NCBI GenBank assembly: GCA_002422865.1
Contig: DITN01000089.1
Coordinates: forward strand, 1 to 15,819
Reading direction: 5' to 3'
From: Bacteroidetes bacterium UBA6183
GTDB lineage: Bacteria > Bacteroidota > Bacteroidia > UKL13-3
DNA length: 15,819 nucleotides
Shown here: one piece after another, positions 8,089 through 14,470 of the stretch
How the letters are laid out: every line of letters starts with the position of its first letter
Numbering within the stretch: the stretch's first letter is position 1
Notes under the pieces: model-generated
Told to the model about the DNA's origin: nothing
What the model saw: only the letters and a program-made list of their open reading frames with translations
Databases searched by the model: none
Made by a program: the position numbers and the translations under genes

Positions 8089-8877
8089 CTAAAACAAATC
8101 GTCTTTAATTTGATGAATGATACTTTGTGTATGCTCGTACCCTGTTTGAAATATTTGTTGTGCAGATGATACTTTAAACAAATGAAAATCCATAAGCCCG
8201 GGAGGCTCAATGTAAATATCGCATTTTGATATGTTAGGTTGAACATTTGCACGAACTGCTAAGTGCATGATCCTATCCGCATAATTTCTTATGGAAGTAA
8301 ATTGTTTGGCCTCACTTACCGGATTTACATTAACACCAATAATGTCTTCACAAATAAGTTGAATGGGTTCAACAGGTAAGTTATTCATCAAACCACCATC
8401 AACAAAAAAATCTCCATCAATCAGCATGGGTTTTAGTACCATAGGAATAGCACAACTTGCCATTACCGCAGGCATTAACTCACCGGTATTGAAATAATGC
8501 ACACGCGCTTTGGTAAAGTTTGTTGCACAAATGTGCAGTGGTAGTTTTAAGTCTTCAAAATTTTGCGCACGCAATTGTTTTTGCAAGGTACGTTGCAAAC
8601 CATCGGCTTTCAATAAGCCAAATGCGGGTTTGTAAAAGCTAAGTATTTTATAAATATCAAGCTTGGAAAAAATATCAAATATTTCATCAGGGGTGTAGCC
8701 ATCTGCATACAAAACACCTACTATACTCCCTGCACTGGTTGATGAAATGACATCCGGAAAAATTCCATTTTCGTTTAATGCCTTTAGTACACCAATGTGT
8801 GCAAAGCCTCTTGCGCCACCGCCCGAAAGTACAATGCCCAGCTTGTGTGTTTTTTCCGTATGCGTATGTTTAATCAC
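8089..8877 (-). CDS. Patatin-like phospholipase, GTG start
   Basis: A 262-residue single-domain patatin, a Ser-Asp dyad lipid acyl hydrolase acting on phospholipids or other acyl esters. The oxyanion motif GGGARG is at 19-24; the nucleophile is S48 in S46-T47-S48-A49-G50; the partner aspartate is D160 in D160-G161-G162. The usual elbow is G-x-S-x-G, but here the first glycine is Ser46, which is unusual though perhaps tolerated. No signal peptide or barrel is present, so the enzyme should be cytoplasmic or peripheral to the inner membrane. The start is GTG: there is no ATG before the catalytic core (the next Met is residue 135) and an in-frame stop lies ten bases upstream. The gene follows the OmpP1/FadL gene by 30 bases and is the third gene of a likely operon. 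The substrate is unknown. Confidence 0.9.
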   Translation of the reverse strand: MIKHTHTEKTHKLGIVLSGGGARGFAHIGVLKALNENGIFPDVISSTSAGSIVGVLYADGYTPDEIFDIFSKLDIYKILSFYKPAFGLLKADGLQRTLQKQLRAQNFEDLKLPLHICATNFTKARVHYFNTGELMPAVMASCAIPMVLKPMLIDGDFFVDGGLMNNLPVEPIQLICEDIIGVNVNPVSEAKQFTSIRNYADRIMHLAVRANVQPNISKCDIYIEPPGLMDFHLFKVSSAQQIFQTGYEHTQSIIHQIKDDLF

Positions 8878-8907
8878 CCCGTAATATTACAACAAAGCAT
8901 TTATTAT

Positions 8908-10437
8908 TTAAAAACGAATGCCACCTGTTACTGCAACATTTATCATGGTATGCGCTGCTTTACCTGTTGGCGAGTAACCACTGTTTAATTGATAAGGTGT
9001 ATAAAACTCGTTAAATGTGGTGCGCACCAATGCTAAATCAACAAAATAAACACCATCATTATAACCGGCACCAACACTATATGCCTCACGTGTTAAATCA
9101 TCTTTACTTACACCGGGTATTTCATTCTTATAAGGACTTGTTGCCAAATTATAACCCATACGCAAACGGTACACATCTTGTAATTTCAACTCAGCACCAA
9201 TACGCACTTGATACGCTTCTTGATAATTGGCACGCACACGGCTATTGGCATCACTAAAAGTAAAATCGGTTGCTGTTAACCTTCCTTTAGCATAGTTAAC
9301 CATGTCGGCATCAACCGAAATAAAACCTAAACGTGGGTGCATGAGCATGGCGCTTGCAGTATAACGTGCAGGTGTAATCAACTGATACTCGTATGTTCCT
9401 TTAGGACTTTCTACATCAACCTTACCAATATTTGGCCATCTGATATCGCTACCCACTTTGTATTGGTATTCATCTTTCATGTTAATGCGAGAGGCTGTTT
9501 GTACAGATAATCCAAACCTGAAAAAATCAACCGGACGTAATATAAATCCAAACCTCCCGGCTACACCTTGTCCTTCTGTTTTTAATTCTGTTTTTAAATA
9601 ACTCGAACGGTAAAAATTGCCTACGGTATCTGTAGTGGCGGTTGTTACTGTTTTATCAGGATCACTTTCTTCAAATACAGATGTGTATTGATAACGCAAA
9701 TCATTAAACACCAAACCGGCACCTAAGTACAAAATATTATCAATATTGATGGAACCTGAAAAATTATATTCATCCATGGCTCCACGCTTTTCTATTTTTT
9801 GCGATTGTTTTACGCGGTAATCATTGTCACCTTCAAACCAAGGCGAATAATAGGTGGAGTTGTTATTTGCAGTATCGGTTAAGTATGCATTCCAACCCAA
9901 ATTATAAAACTCAAATTCGGTACCATCTGCACTTATTTGGTTTGATGGAATACCATTTGATTGCTCCACAAAAAATTGTGATAAATTACTTCTGGTGTTA
10001 TATCCTTCCATAAATACATTTTGCTGAAAATGGTTGGTGCGGTTATGACCAAAAGCAAAATTATAATTAATGATCCCTTTATCGGCATCACCATTTAAAC
10101 CCGTATTTACTTTACTTAACACCAACCCAAACGATGGAATATTAAAGCTGGTCCTGCTTTCATCCAGTGTACCTCCTAAAAAATTACCGGAAGTAAGGGT
10201 GCCTGTAACTGCTGCAGATAAATGCAGTTCATTTCTGCGGTACAAACCCAATCCGGCTGGATTTAAATAGGTTGATGAATAATCGGCACCAACAGCTCCA
10301 AAAGCACCACCCAAACCTTGCGAGCGCGCAGTACCTAAATTATATTGTTGCGAGTAACGTAAAACATCTGCTTCGTTTTGTGCTTGGGCATAGGCACTCA
10401 TTACCAATGCAGCCAGCATTAATTTATACTTGTTCAT
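8908..10437 (-). CDS. OmpP1/FadL/TodX-family outer-membrane protein
   Basis: A 509-residue outer-membrane beta-barrel of the FadL-like type, whose relatives move long-chain fatty acids and other hydrophobic compounds across the outer membrane. A signal peptide (residues 1-19, cleavage expected at AQA|Q20) leads into an N-terminal stretch with the Bacteroidota signature RYSQQYNLGTARSQGLGGAFGA, D52 and NPAGLG at 59-64, the equivalent of the FadL N-terminal plug. The remainder alternates short hydrophobic and polar strands (for instance 226-250, 290-335, 425-509) and ends in an aromatic residue, GGIRF, as barrels require for assembly. It is the second gene of a three-gene run: 37 bases after a low-complexity lipoprotein gene and 30 bases before the patatin gene. 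Hydrophobic substrate transport is inferred from the family; the actual ligand is unknown. Confidence 0.9.
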   Translation of the reverse strand: MNKYKLMLAALVMSAYAQAQNEADVLRYSQQYNLGTARSQGLGGAFGAVGADYSSTYLNPAGLGLYRRNELHLSAAVTGTLTSGNFLGGTLDESRTSFNIPSFGLVLSKVNTGLNGDADKGIINYNFAFGHNRTNHFQQNVFMEGYNTRSNLSQFFVEQSNGIPSNQISADGTEFEFYNLGWNAYLTDTANNNSTYYSPWFEGDNDYRVKQSQKIEKRGAMDEYNFSGSINIDNILYLGAGLVFNDLRYQYTSVFEESDPDKTVTTATTDTVGNFYRSSYLKTELKTEGQGVAGRFGFILRPVDFFRFGLSVQTASRINMKDEYQYKVGSDIRWPNIGKVDVESPKGTYEYQLITPARYTASAMLMHPRLGFISVDADMVNYAKGRLTATDFTFSDANSRVRANYQEAYQVRIGAELKLQDVYRLRMGYNLATSPYKNEIPGVSKDDLTREAYSVGAGYNDGVYFVDLALVRTTFNEFYTPYQLNSGYSPTGKAAHTMINVAVTGGIRF

Positions 10438-10474
10438 TTGCGTGTTTTTAAAAAATAAAATAACTAACCATTAA

Positions 10475-11815
10475 TTAACGTGGACGAGAACGTGGTGCAC
10501 TTCCTCCTCCGGAACTTCCTCTGCTTCCTCCACTAGGGGGTGAAGCTTGTCCGCCACCACTACCTCTTGACGGTGCTGGACTGTAGTTGCGTGGTGCAGG
10601 CGCAGTTTCGCGTGGTGCATCATTTCTTCTATAAGTAGGCGCATCGTTTCTGTTAGGTGCAGGTGCCGTGTAATCTCTGTTATTTACATTTGGTCGGGTT
10701 GGGGCAACTTCGCGCGGTTTTGGCGGAGCCACCTCTCTGTAATTACGCTCTTGGTCAACACTTTTAGGATACGTATTATAAGAACGTGGCGTAGTATTTC
10801 GGTATTGATTTGGAGCAACATAAACAGGTTGTCCGTCACGGTTTATTAATTGTGCATCATTACCAGATCTTGGCATTACTGTTTTACCTTGATTAGGTTG
10901 CGGAGTTTGTGTTTGGCCTCCACGTGGCATCGTTATCCTACCGCCATCAGCACTTCTTGGCATGCTTGTTCCTGCACCATCACCCCTTGGACGATAAGTT
11001 CTTGCCGGTGTGTTGTTATTATTTTCGTATTGGTGATGCCCCCATCCACCCACATAATGATGTGGCCTGTGCCATCCGAACCAATTGTTGTATCCGTAAT
11101 ATCCACCCCACGGATTATACCCCCAAGGGTTGTAGCCCCATGAATTAAATCCCCACGGGTTATAAAAATTATTGTAAGGCGAACACCAATTATTACCTCC
11201 CCAAAATGGATCGTAAAAATTATTATAATGTGGCCAACCAAATCCGTAACCTGTATTCCAACCGTTGTTCCATCCATTATTCCAACCCATACCTACTCCC
11301 CAACCGGTAAATGTATTCCAGCCAACTGATAACCTTTGTTGACCCCAGCGGTTAAAACGCCCCGGGCGTGTATAATATCCTCCATAATTACCTGCATATT
11401 GCCTGCGTAATAAACTCGCCTCACTGGCTTCTTCTTCGTAACCCGTGTAAGGCACTGTACTCAAAAACCCATCGTTGTTTGAGGCAGCTTCTTCGTTTTC
11501 ACGTTGCTGTGCTTCTTTATATCTTTTATAACCTTCGGCAGCATTGGGGTTGGTATAATCCCTTCCATCGTTGTTTGGGCTGGATTGATAGTCTTCCTGT
11601 ATTTGATTCCCGTTTCCGTATTGTGGCGGATTGTTTTTAATAATCTCGTTCACATCTACTTCAGGTACATAAACAGGTTTACCTCCTGCTGCCTTACGTG
11701 AGTAGTAAACATCATCCTCAAACCTGTTTAACACACCCTGAGGAGCATTACACGAAACCAATGTAATGGCACCAATTATTAGGGTGGAAAAGATATTTAA
11801 TTTTGGATATGGCAT
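10475..11815 (-). CDS. Low-complexity Trp/Gly/Asn-rich predicted lipoprotein, 446 aa
   Basis: I do not recognise a named family. The N-terminus is a lipoprotein signal (hydrophobic FSTLIIGAITL, lipobox L19-V20-S21-C22). Residues 23-150 are acidic and Asn/Gln-rich, with a conserved-looking opening (VLNRFEDDVYYSRKAAGGKPVYVPEVD, residues 28-54). Residues 157-258 are extraordinary: sixteen Trp in 102 residues together with many Gly, Asn, Tyr and Phe, including the repeats GWNNGWNNGWNT (181-188 at its core) and WGYNPWGYNPWG (226-237). The tail (about 270-446) is Pro/Arg/Ser/Gly-rich and basic, with three MPR motifs at 285, 296 and 314, and is probably disordered. It is the first gene of a run with the OmpP1/FadL and patatin genes, and diverges from proS across 85 bases. 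A surface-exposed or periplasmic structural or adhesive role is possible but is inference only. Confidence 0.75.
   Translation of the reverse strand: MPYPKLNIFSTLIIGAITLVSCNAPQGVLNRFEDDVYYSRKAAGGKPVYVPEVDVNEIIKNNPPQYGNGNQIQEDYQSSPNNDGRDYTNPNAAEGYKRYKEAQQRENEEAASNNDGFLSTVPYTGYEEEASEASLLRRQYAGNYGGYYTRPGRFNRWGQQRLSVGWNTFTGWGVGMGWNNGWNNGWNTGYGFGWPHYNNFYDPFWGGNNWCSPYNNFYNPWGFNSWGYNPWGYNPWGGYYGYNNWFGWHRPHHYVGGWGHHQYENNNNTPARTYRPRGDGAGTSMPRSADGGRITMPRGGQTQTPQPNQGKTVMPRSGNDAQLINRDGQPVYVAPNQYRNTTPRSYNTYPKSVDQERNYREVAPPKPREVAPTRPNVNNRDYTAPAPNRNDAPTYRRNDAPRETAPAPRNYSPAPSRGSGGGQASPPSGGSRGSSGGGSAPRSRPR
11030..11323 (-). repeat. Degenerate coding repeat: Trp/Gly/Asn/Tyr-rich tract
   Basis: Within the lipoprotein gene, codons for residues 165-262 contain short imperfect tandem units. 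The clearest are three GWN(N/T) units (encoded near 11252-11276) and three WG-x-N-(P/S) units with the five-residue period WGYNP (encoded near 11108-11155). At the DNA level the second group reads as related 15-base words built on CCCCA...GGGTTATA. The codons differ between copies, so the repeat is old or under protein-level selection. Confidence 0.7.
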
Positions 11816-11820
11816 AATTC

Positions 11821-11851
11821 TGTGTTTTATAGCTGTGAAAATATAATTTTG
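11821..11851 (+). promoter_or_regulatory. Likely proS promoter
   Basis: TAATTTTG at 11844-11851 is a perfect -7 element of the Bacteroidota type; 19 bases upstream, TGTG (11821-11824) is a one-mismatch -33 element. Transcription would start near 11858, leaving a leader of roughly 43 bases before the proS ATG. No equally good element was found on the minus strand for the divergent lipoprotein operon in this 85-base gap. Confidence 0.6.
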
Positions 11852-11900
11852 TTGCCGTTTTCAACTTATAGACAAATACTATTCCAAAAACTCCTACCAA

Positions 11901-13376
11901 ATGGATAATAAAAAAGTAAAAAGAAGCGATGACTACAGTGCATGGTACAATAATTTAGTTAAGTCTGCTGATTTAGCAGAACATTCGGCCGTTAAAGGTT
12001 GTATGGTTATTAAACCTTATGGCTACGCCATTTGGGAAAAAATGCAAGCAGAACTAGACAAACGTTTTAAAGAAACAGGACATCAAAACGCCTATTTTCC
12101 ATTATTTATACCCAAATCATTTTTTAGTAAAGAAGCCAGCCACGTGGATGGTTTTGCCAAAGAATGCGCTGTTGTAACTCACTACAGATTAAAAACAGCC
12201 GAAAATGGTGAAATTGTGGTTGACGAATCGGCTAAGTTAGAAGAAGAGTTAATTGTGCGCCCAACTTCTGAAACCATTATTTGGAATACCTACCGCGATT
12301 GGATTAAGTCTCATCGCGATTTACCTATTTTGGTGAACCAATGGGCTAACGTGGTGAGGTGGGAAATGCGCACACGTTTATTTTTGCGTACTACCGAATT
12401 TTTGTGGCAAGAAGGACATACCGCACACGCAACCTCTGATGAAGCCATTGCAGAAACCAAACAAATGTTGGAGGTATACGCTGATTTTGCAGAAAATATT
12501 TTAGCTGTACCTGTTATAAAAGGTGTTAAAACTGCTAACGAACGTTTTGCCGGTGCATTAGAAACTTATTGCATTGAAGGTTTAATGCAAGATGGTAAAG
12601 CCTTGCAAATGGGTACATCACATTTTTTAGGACAAAACTTTGCCAAAGCTTTTGATGTAAAATATGCTACCAAAGAAAACAAACAAGAATATGTTTGGGC
12701 TACTTCTTGGGGTGTATCAACCCGATTAATGGGTGCTTTAATTATGAGCCACAGCGATGATGAGGGTTTAATTCTACCTCCAAACTTAGCACCTATACAA
12801 GTGGTGATTGTTCCTATTACCGGAAAAAAAGAAGATGAAAAAGAATTGGTATTAAACAAAGCCAAAGACATTCAAGCGGCATTGCGTAAAAGAGGTATAT
12901 CGGTAAAGTTAGACGACCGTGATAACACCACTCCGGGTTTTAAATTTGCCGAATATGAATTGAAGGGAGTACCTGTAAGGATAGCTATTGGTCCGCGTGA
13001 TGTGGCCAACGAAAGTGTAGAAGTTGCCCGCAGAGATACCAAAGAGAAACAAGTAATGAGCAGTATTGATATTGACCATAAAATAGAACACTTGTTGTCT
13101 CAAATTCAAACCAACATTTACCAAAAAGCATTGGATTACCGCGACCAACACATTCATACTGTAAATACCTGGGATGAGTTTATGGATGCATTAGAAAACA
13201 AAACCGGTTTTGTAAGTGCACATTGGGATGGTACAACTGAAACAGAAATAAAAATTAAAGAACTAACCAAAGCAACCATTCGTTGTATTCCGCTTAACAA
13301 TGCGCAAGAAAATGGCCAATGCGTGTTAACAGGAGCCCCAAGCACACAACGCGTATTGTTTGCAAAAGCTTACTAA
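11901..13376 (+). CDS. proS: Prolyl-tRNA synthetase, archaeal/eukaryotic type
   Basis: A class II synthetase that charges tRNA-Pro. At 491 residues and without the large inserted editing domain of E. coli-type ProRS, it belongs to the short archaeal/eukaryotic (type 3) form. Motif 1 lies around HQNAYFPLFIP (61-71); VRPTSE at 119-124 lines the active site; motif 2 is RWEMRTRLFLRTTEFLWQEGHTAH (153-176); motif 3 surrounds STRLMGALIMSHSDDEGLILPP (273-294). The anticodon-binding domain covers about 298-400 (APIQVVIVPI, then GVPVRIAIGPRD at 356-367). The C-terminal domain ends in Tyr491, a hallmark of this ProRS class, but only C462 and C474 remain of the zinc-site cysteines. The start at 11901 gives the usual KRSDDYSAWYN opening. 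It has its own promoter and probably cotranscribes the next gene. Confidence 0.97.
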   Translation: MDNKKVKRSDDYSAWYNNLVKSADLAEHSAVKGCMVIKPYGYAIWEKMQAELDKRFKETGHQNAYFPLFIPKSFFSKEASHVDGFAKECAVVTHYRLKTAENGEIVVDESAKLEEELIVRPTSETIIWNTYRDWIKSHRDLPILVNQWANVVRWEMRTRLFLRTTEFLWQEGHTAHATSDEAIAETKQMLEVYADFAENILAVPVIKGVKTANERFAGALETYCIEGLMQDGKALQMGTSHFLGQNFAKAFDVKYATKENKQEYVWATSWGVSTRLMGALIMSHSDDEGLILPPNLAPIQVVIVPITGKKEDEKELVLNKAKDIQAALRKRGISVKLDDRDNTTPGFKFAEYELKGVPVRIAIGPRDVANESVEVARRDTKEKQVMSSIDIDHKIEHLLSQIQTNIYQKALDYRDQHIHTVNTWDEFMDALENKTGFVSAHWDGTTETEIKIKELTKATIRCIPLNNAQENGQCVLTGAPSTQRVLFAKAY

Positions 13377-13418
13377 TACCACAAAACATTTTACCCAACC
13401 ATGCGTTAAAAGTGAATT

Positions 13419-14111
13419 ATGAGTGAATCAAAAATAAATAGCATACACGAGTTACTTTGTAAAAAATCATCAACAAAGCAATTGGTGTTTAATTTAACTC
13501 AAACAATATTTAGAGACCTTAAAATGGTGATGCGCGATATTGAATCTGAGTTAGGACCAAAGCTTGGAAATAACGCACCAAATGTTGAGGTAAAATACAT
13601 GGACAGGGGCGACTTTGAAGCGCATTTAAAGTTTAGTGGAGATACCTTGGTTATTATGATGCACACAAACGTATTCGATTTTGACAACGAACACTACATC
13701 ACTAAAAGCCCTTATGTAAAAGAAGACCCATTGCGCGAGTTTTGCGGTATGATTCAGATTTATAACTTCCTTTCCGACTCAATAAAATACAACCGCGAGC
13801 ATGATATGGGTTATTTAATTGCCCGCATTTTTATTAATAAAGATGAACACTTTTTTATAGATGGCAAAAGACCGCTTTCTTTTATGTTTGATGATTTATC
13901 CAAGAACATCATTACAAAAGAAACCCTTCGTACAATTATTGAAGAGGCCATGTTGTTTTGTTTAAACTTCGACTTGATTGCCCCGCCAACTGATGCCATT
14001 AACTACATTACTGTTGAGCAAAAAAACATCATGAGTTATAGCAGTGGAATGCCTACCGGAAAAATGTTAGGTTTTACCATGCAACGTGAGGAGAATACAA
14101 CAACTTTATAA
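13419..14111 (+). CDS. Conserved-looking hypothetical protein, 230 aa, downstream of proS
   Basis: I do not recognise this protein. It has no signal peptide, lipobox or membrane helix, so it should be cytoplasmic. The composition is ordinary and well structured: an N-terminal helical segment (about 5-48, LVFNLTQTIFRDLKMVMRDI), a central alpha/beta region containing YMDRGDFEAHLKFSGDTL (60-77) and MHTNVFDFDNEHYI (81-94), then FFIDGKRPLSFMFDD (145-159) and a C-terminal helix with EEAMLFCLNFDLIAPP (175-190). Codon use matches its neighbours, which supports a real gene. It begins 42 bases after the proS stop with no visible promoter between and is followed by a strong terminator, so it is probably the second gene of a proS transcript. 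A function linked to translation is not shown by the sequence. Confidence 0.8.
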   Translation: MSESKINSIHELLCKKSSTKQLVFNLTQTIFRDLKMVMRDIESELGPKLGNNAPNVEVKYMDRGDFEAHLKFSGDTLVIMMHTNVFDFDNEHYITKSPYVKEDPLREFCGMIQIYNFLSDSIKYNREHDMGYLIARIFINKDEHFFIDGKRPLSFMFDDLSKNIITKETLRTIIEEAMLFCLNFDLIAPPTDAINYITVEQKNIMSYSSGMPTGKMLGFTMQREENTTTL

Positions 14112-14129
14112 TTTTTTAAACCAATTTTT

Positions 14130-14163
14130 AAAAAGCCATAGGAAAGTTTTCCTGTGGCTTTTT
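14130..14163 (+). terminator. Strong terminator ending the proS transcript
   Basis: A 16-bp stem (14130-14145 with 14148-14163) includes one G-T pair and closes on a 2-base turn (4 bases if the innermost pair is open). It has a GCC/GGC core and a T5 tail on the plus strand with A5 on the other, so it can also work leftward. It starts 18 bases past the stop of the 230-aa gene. Confidence 0.92.
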
Positions 14164-14470
14164 ATTTATACAGATGAAAGTATTGTTTATTGTGCTTTGA
14201 TAACTTTTTCGGGACTGACGTAGTTGGCCGTTGCGAAGGTTAAATTGTCAAGCTAAGATAAAGAAAATACGTAAACGATAACTACAACTTAGCGAGTTAT
14301 GGCCACTTGCCGGCTGACATGTGTTTGCAGTAGCCCATTTCTTCTGTCAATGTAAATACTCAAATTCATAATGTTCTATATGCTCAATCCCAATGTAACT
14401 TCGGGACTTAAATCGAAGTGGGTACAATTCGTTTAAGCGCTATTTGTTGTGCGTTCGTTGTTTACCTACT
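14164..14470. other. Gene-free structured intergenic segment
   Basis: About 300 bases with no credible open reading frame on either strand (short minus-strand frames all stop quickly). It holds several inverted repeats: CTTAAA-t-CGAA with TTCG-TTTAAG (14407-14437, ten pairs with one bulged base), ACTTCG with CGAAGT (14398-14419, competing with the former), GCTAAG with CTTAGC (14252-14257 and 14288-14293) and TGGCC with GGCCA (14225-14229 and 14301-14305). The word TAACTTCGGGACT occurs at 14396-14408 and, with three extra T, at 14201-14216. Local stretches are more GC-rich than the genes around them. It could be a small RNA, a recombination site or a decayed mobile segment; none can be affirmed. 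Confidence 0.6.

Noticed and set aside
8089..8877. Secreted patatin-type toxin (ExoU-like)
   Set aside because: The protein is a compact 262-residue single-domain patatin without secretion signal or effector domains, and lies in an envelope gene run, not beside a secretion system.
10933..11277. Minus-strand 114-aa reading frame inside the Trp-rich lipoprotein gene
   Set aside because: It is an out-of-frame reading of the repetitive tract, giving Ile/Gly/Thr low complexity without a fold or start signal. The lipoprotein frame has the signal peptide and continuous length.
11504..11701. Hydrophobic plus-strand small protein opposite the lipoprotein gene
   Set aside because: Its hydrophobicity comes from antisense reading of Asn/Glu-rich codons; no promoter or related start context is seen.
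14390..14470. Integron attC site downstream of the ATPase gene
   Set aside because: The hairpin with a bulged base is suggestive, but no pair of core sites RYYYAAC and GTTRRRY with proper spacing could be found; the nearest words (GCACAAC on the minus strand, GTTATGG on the plus strand) each break the consensus.
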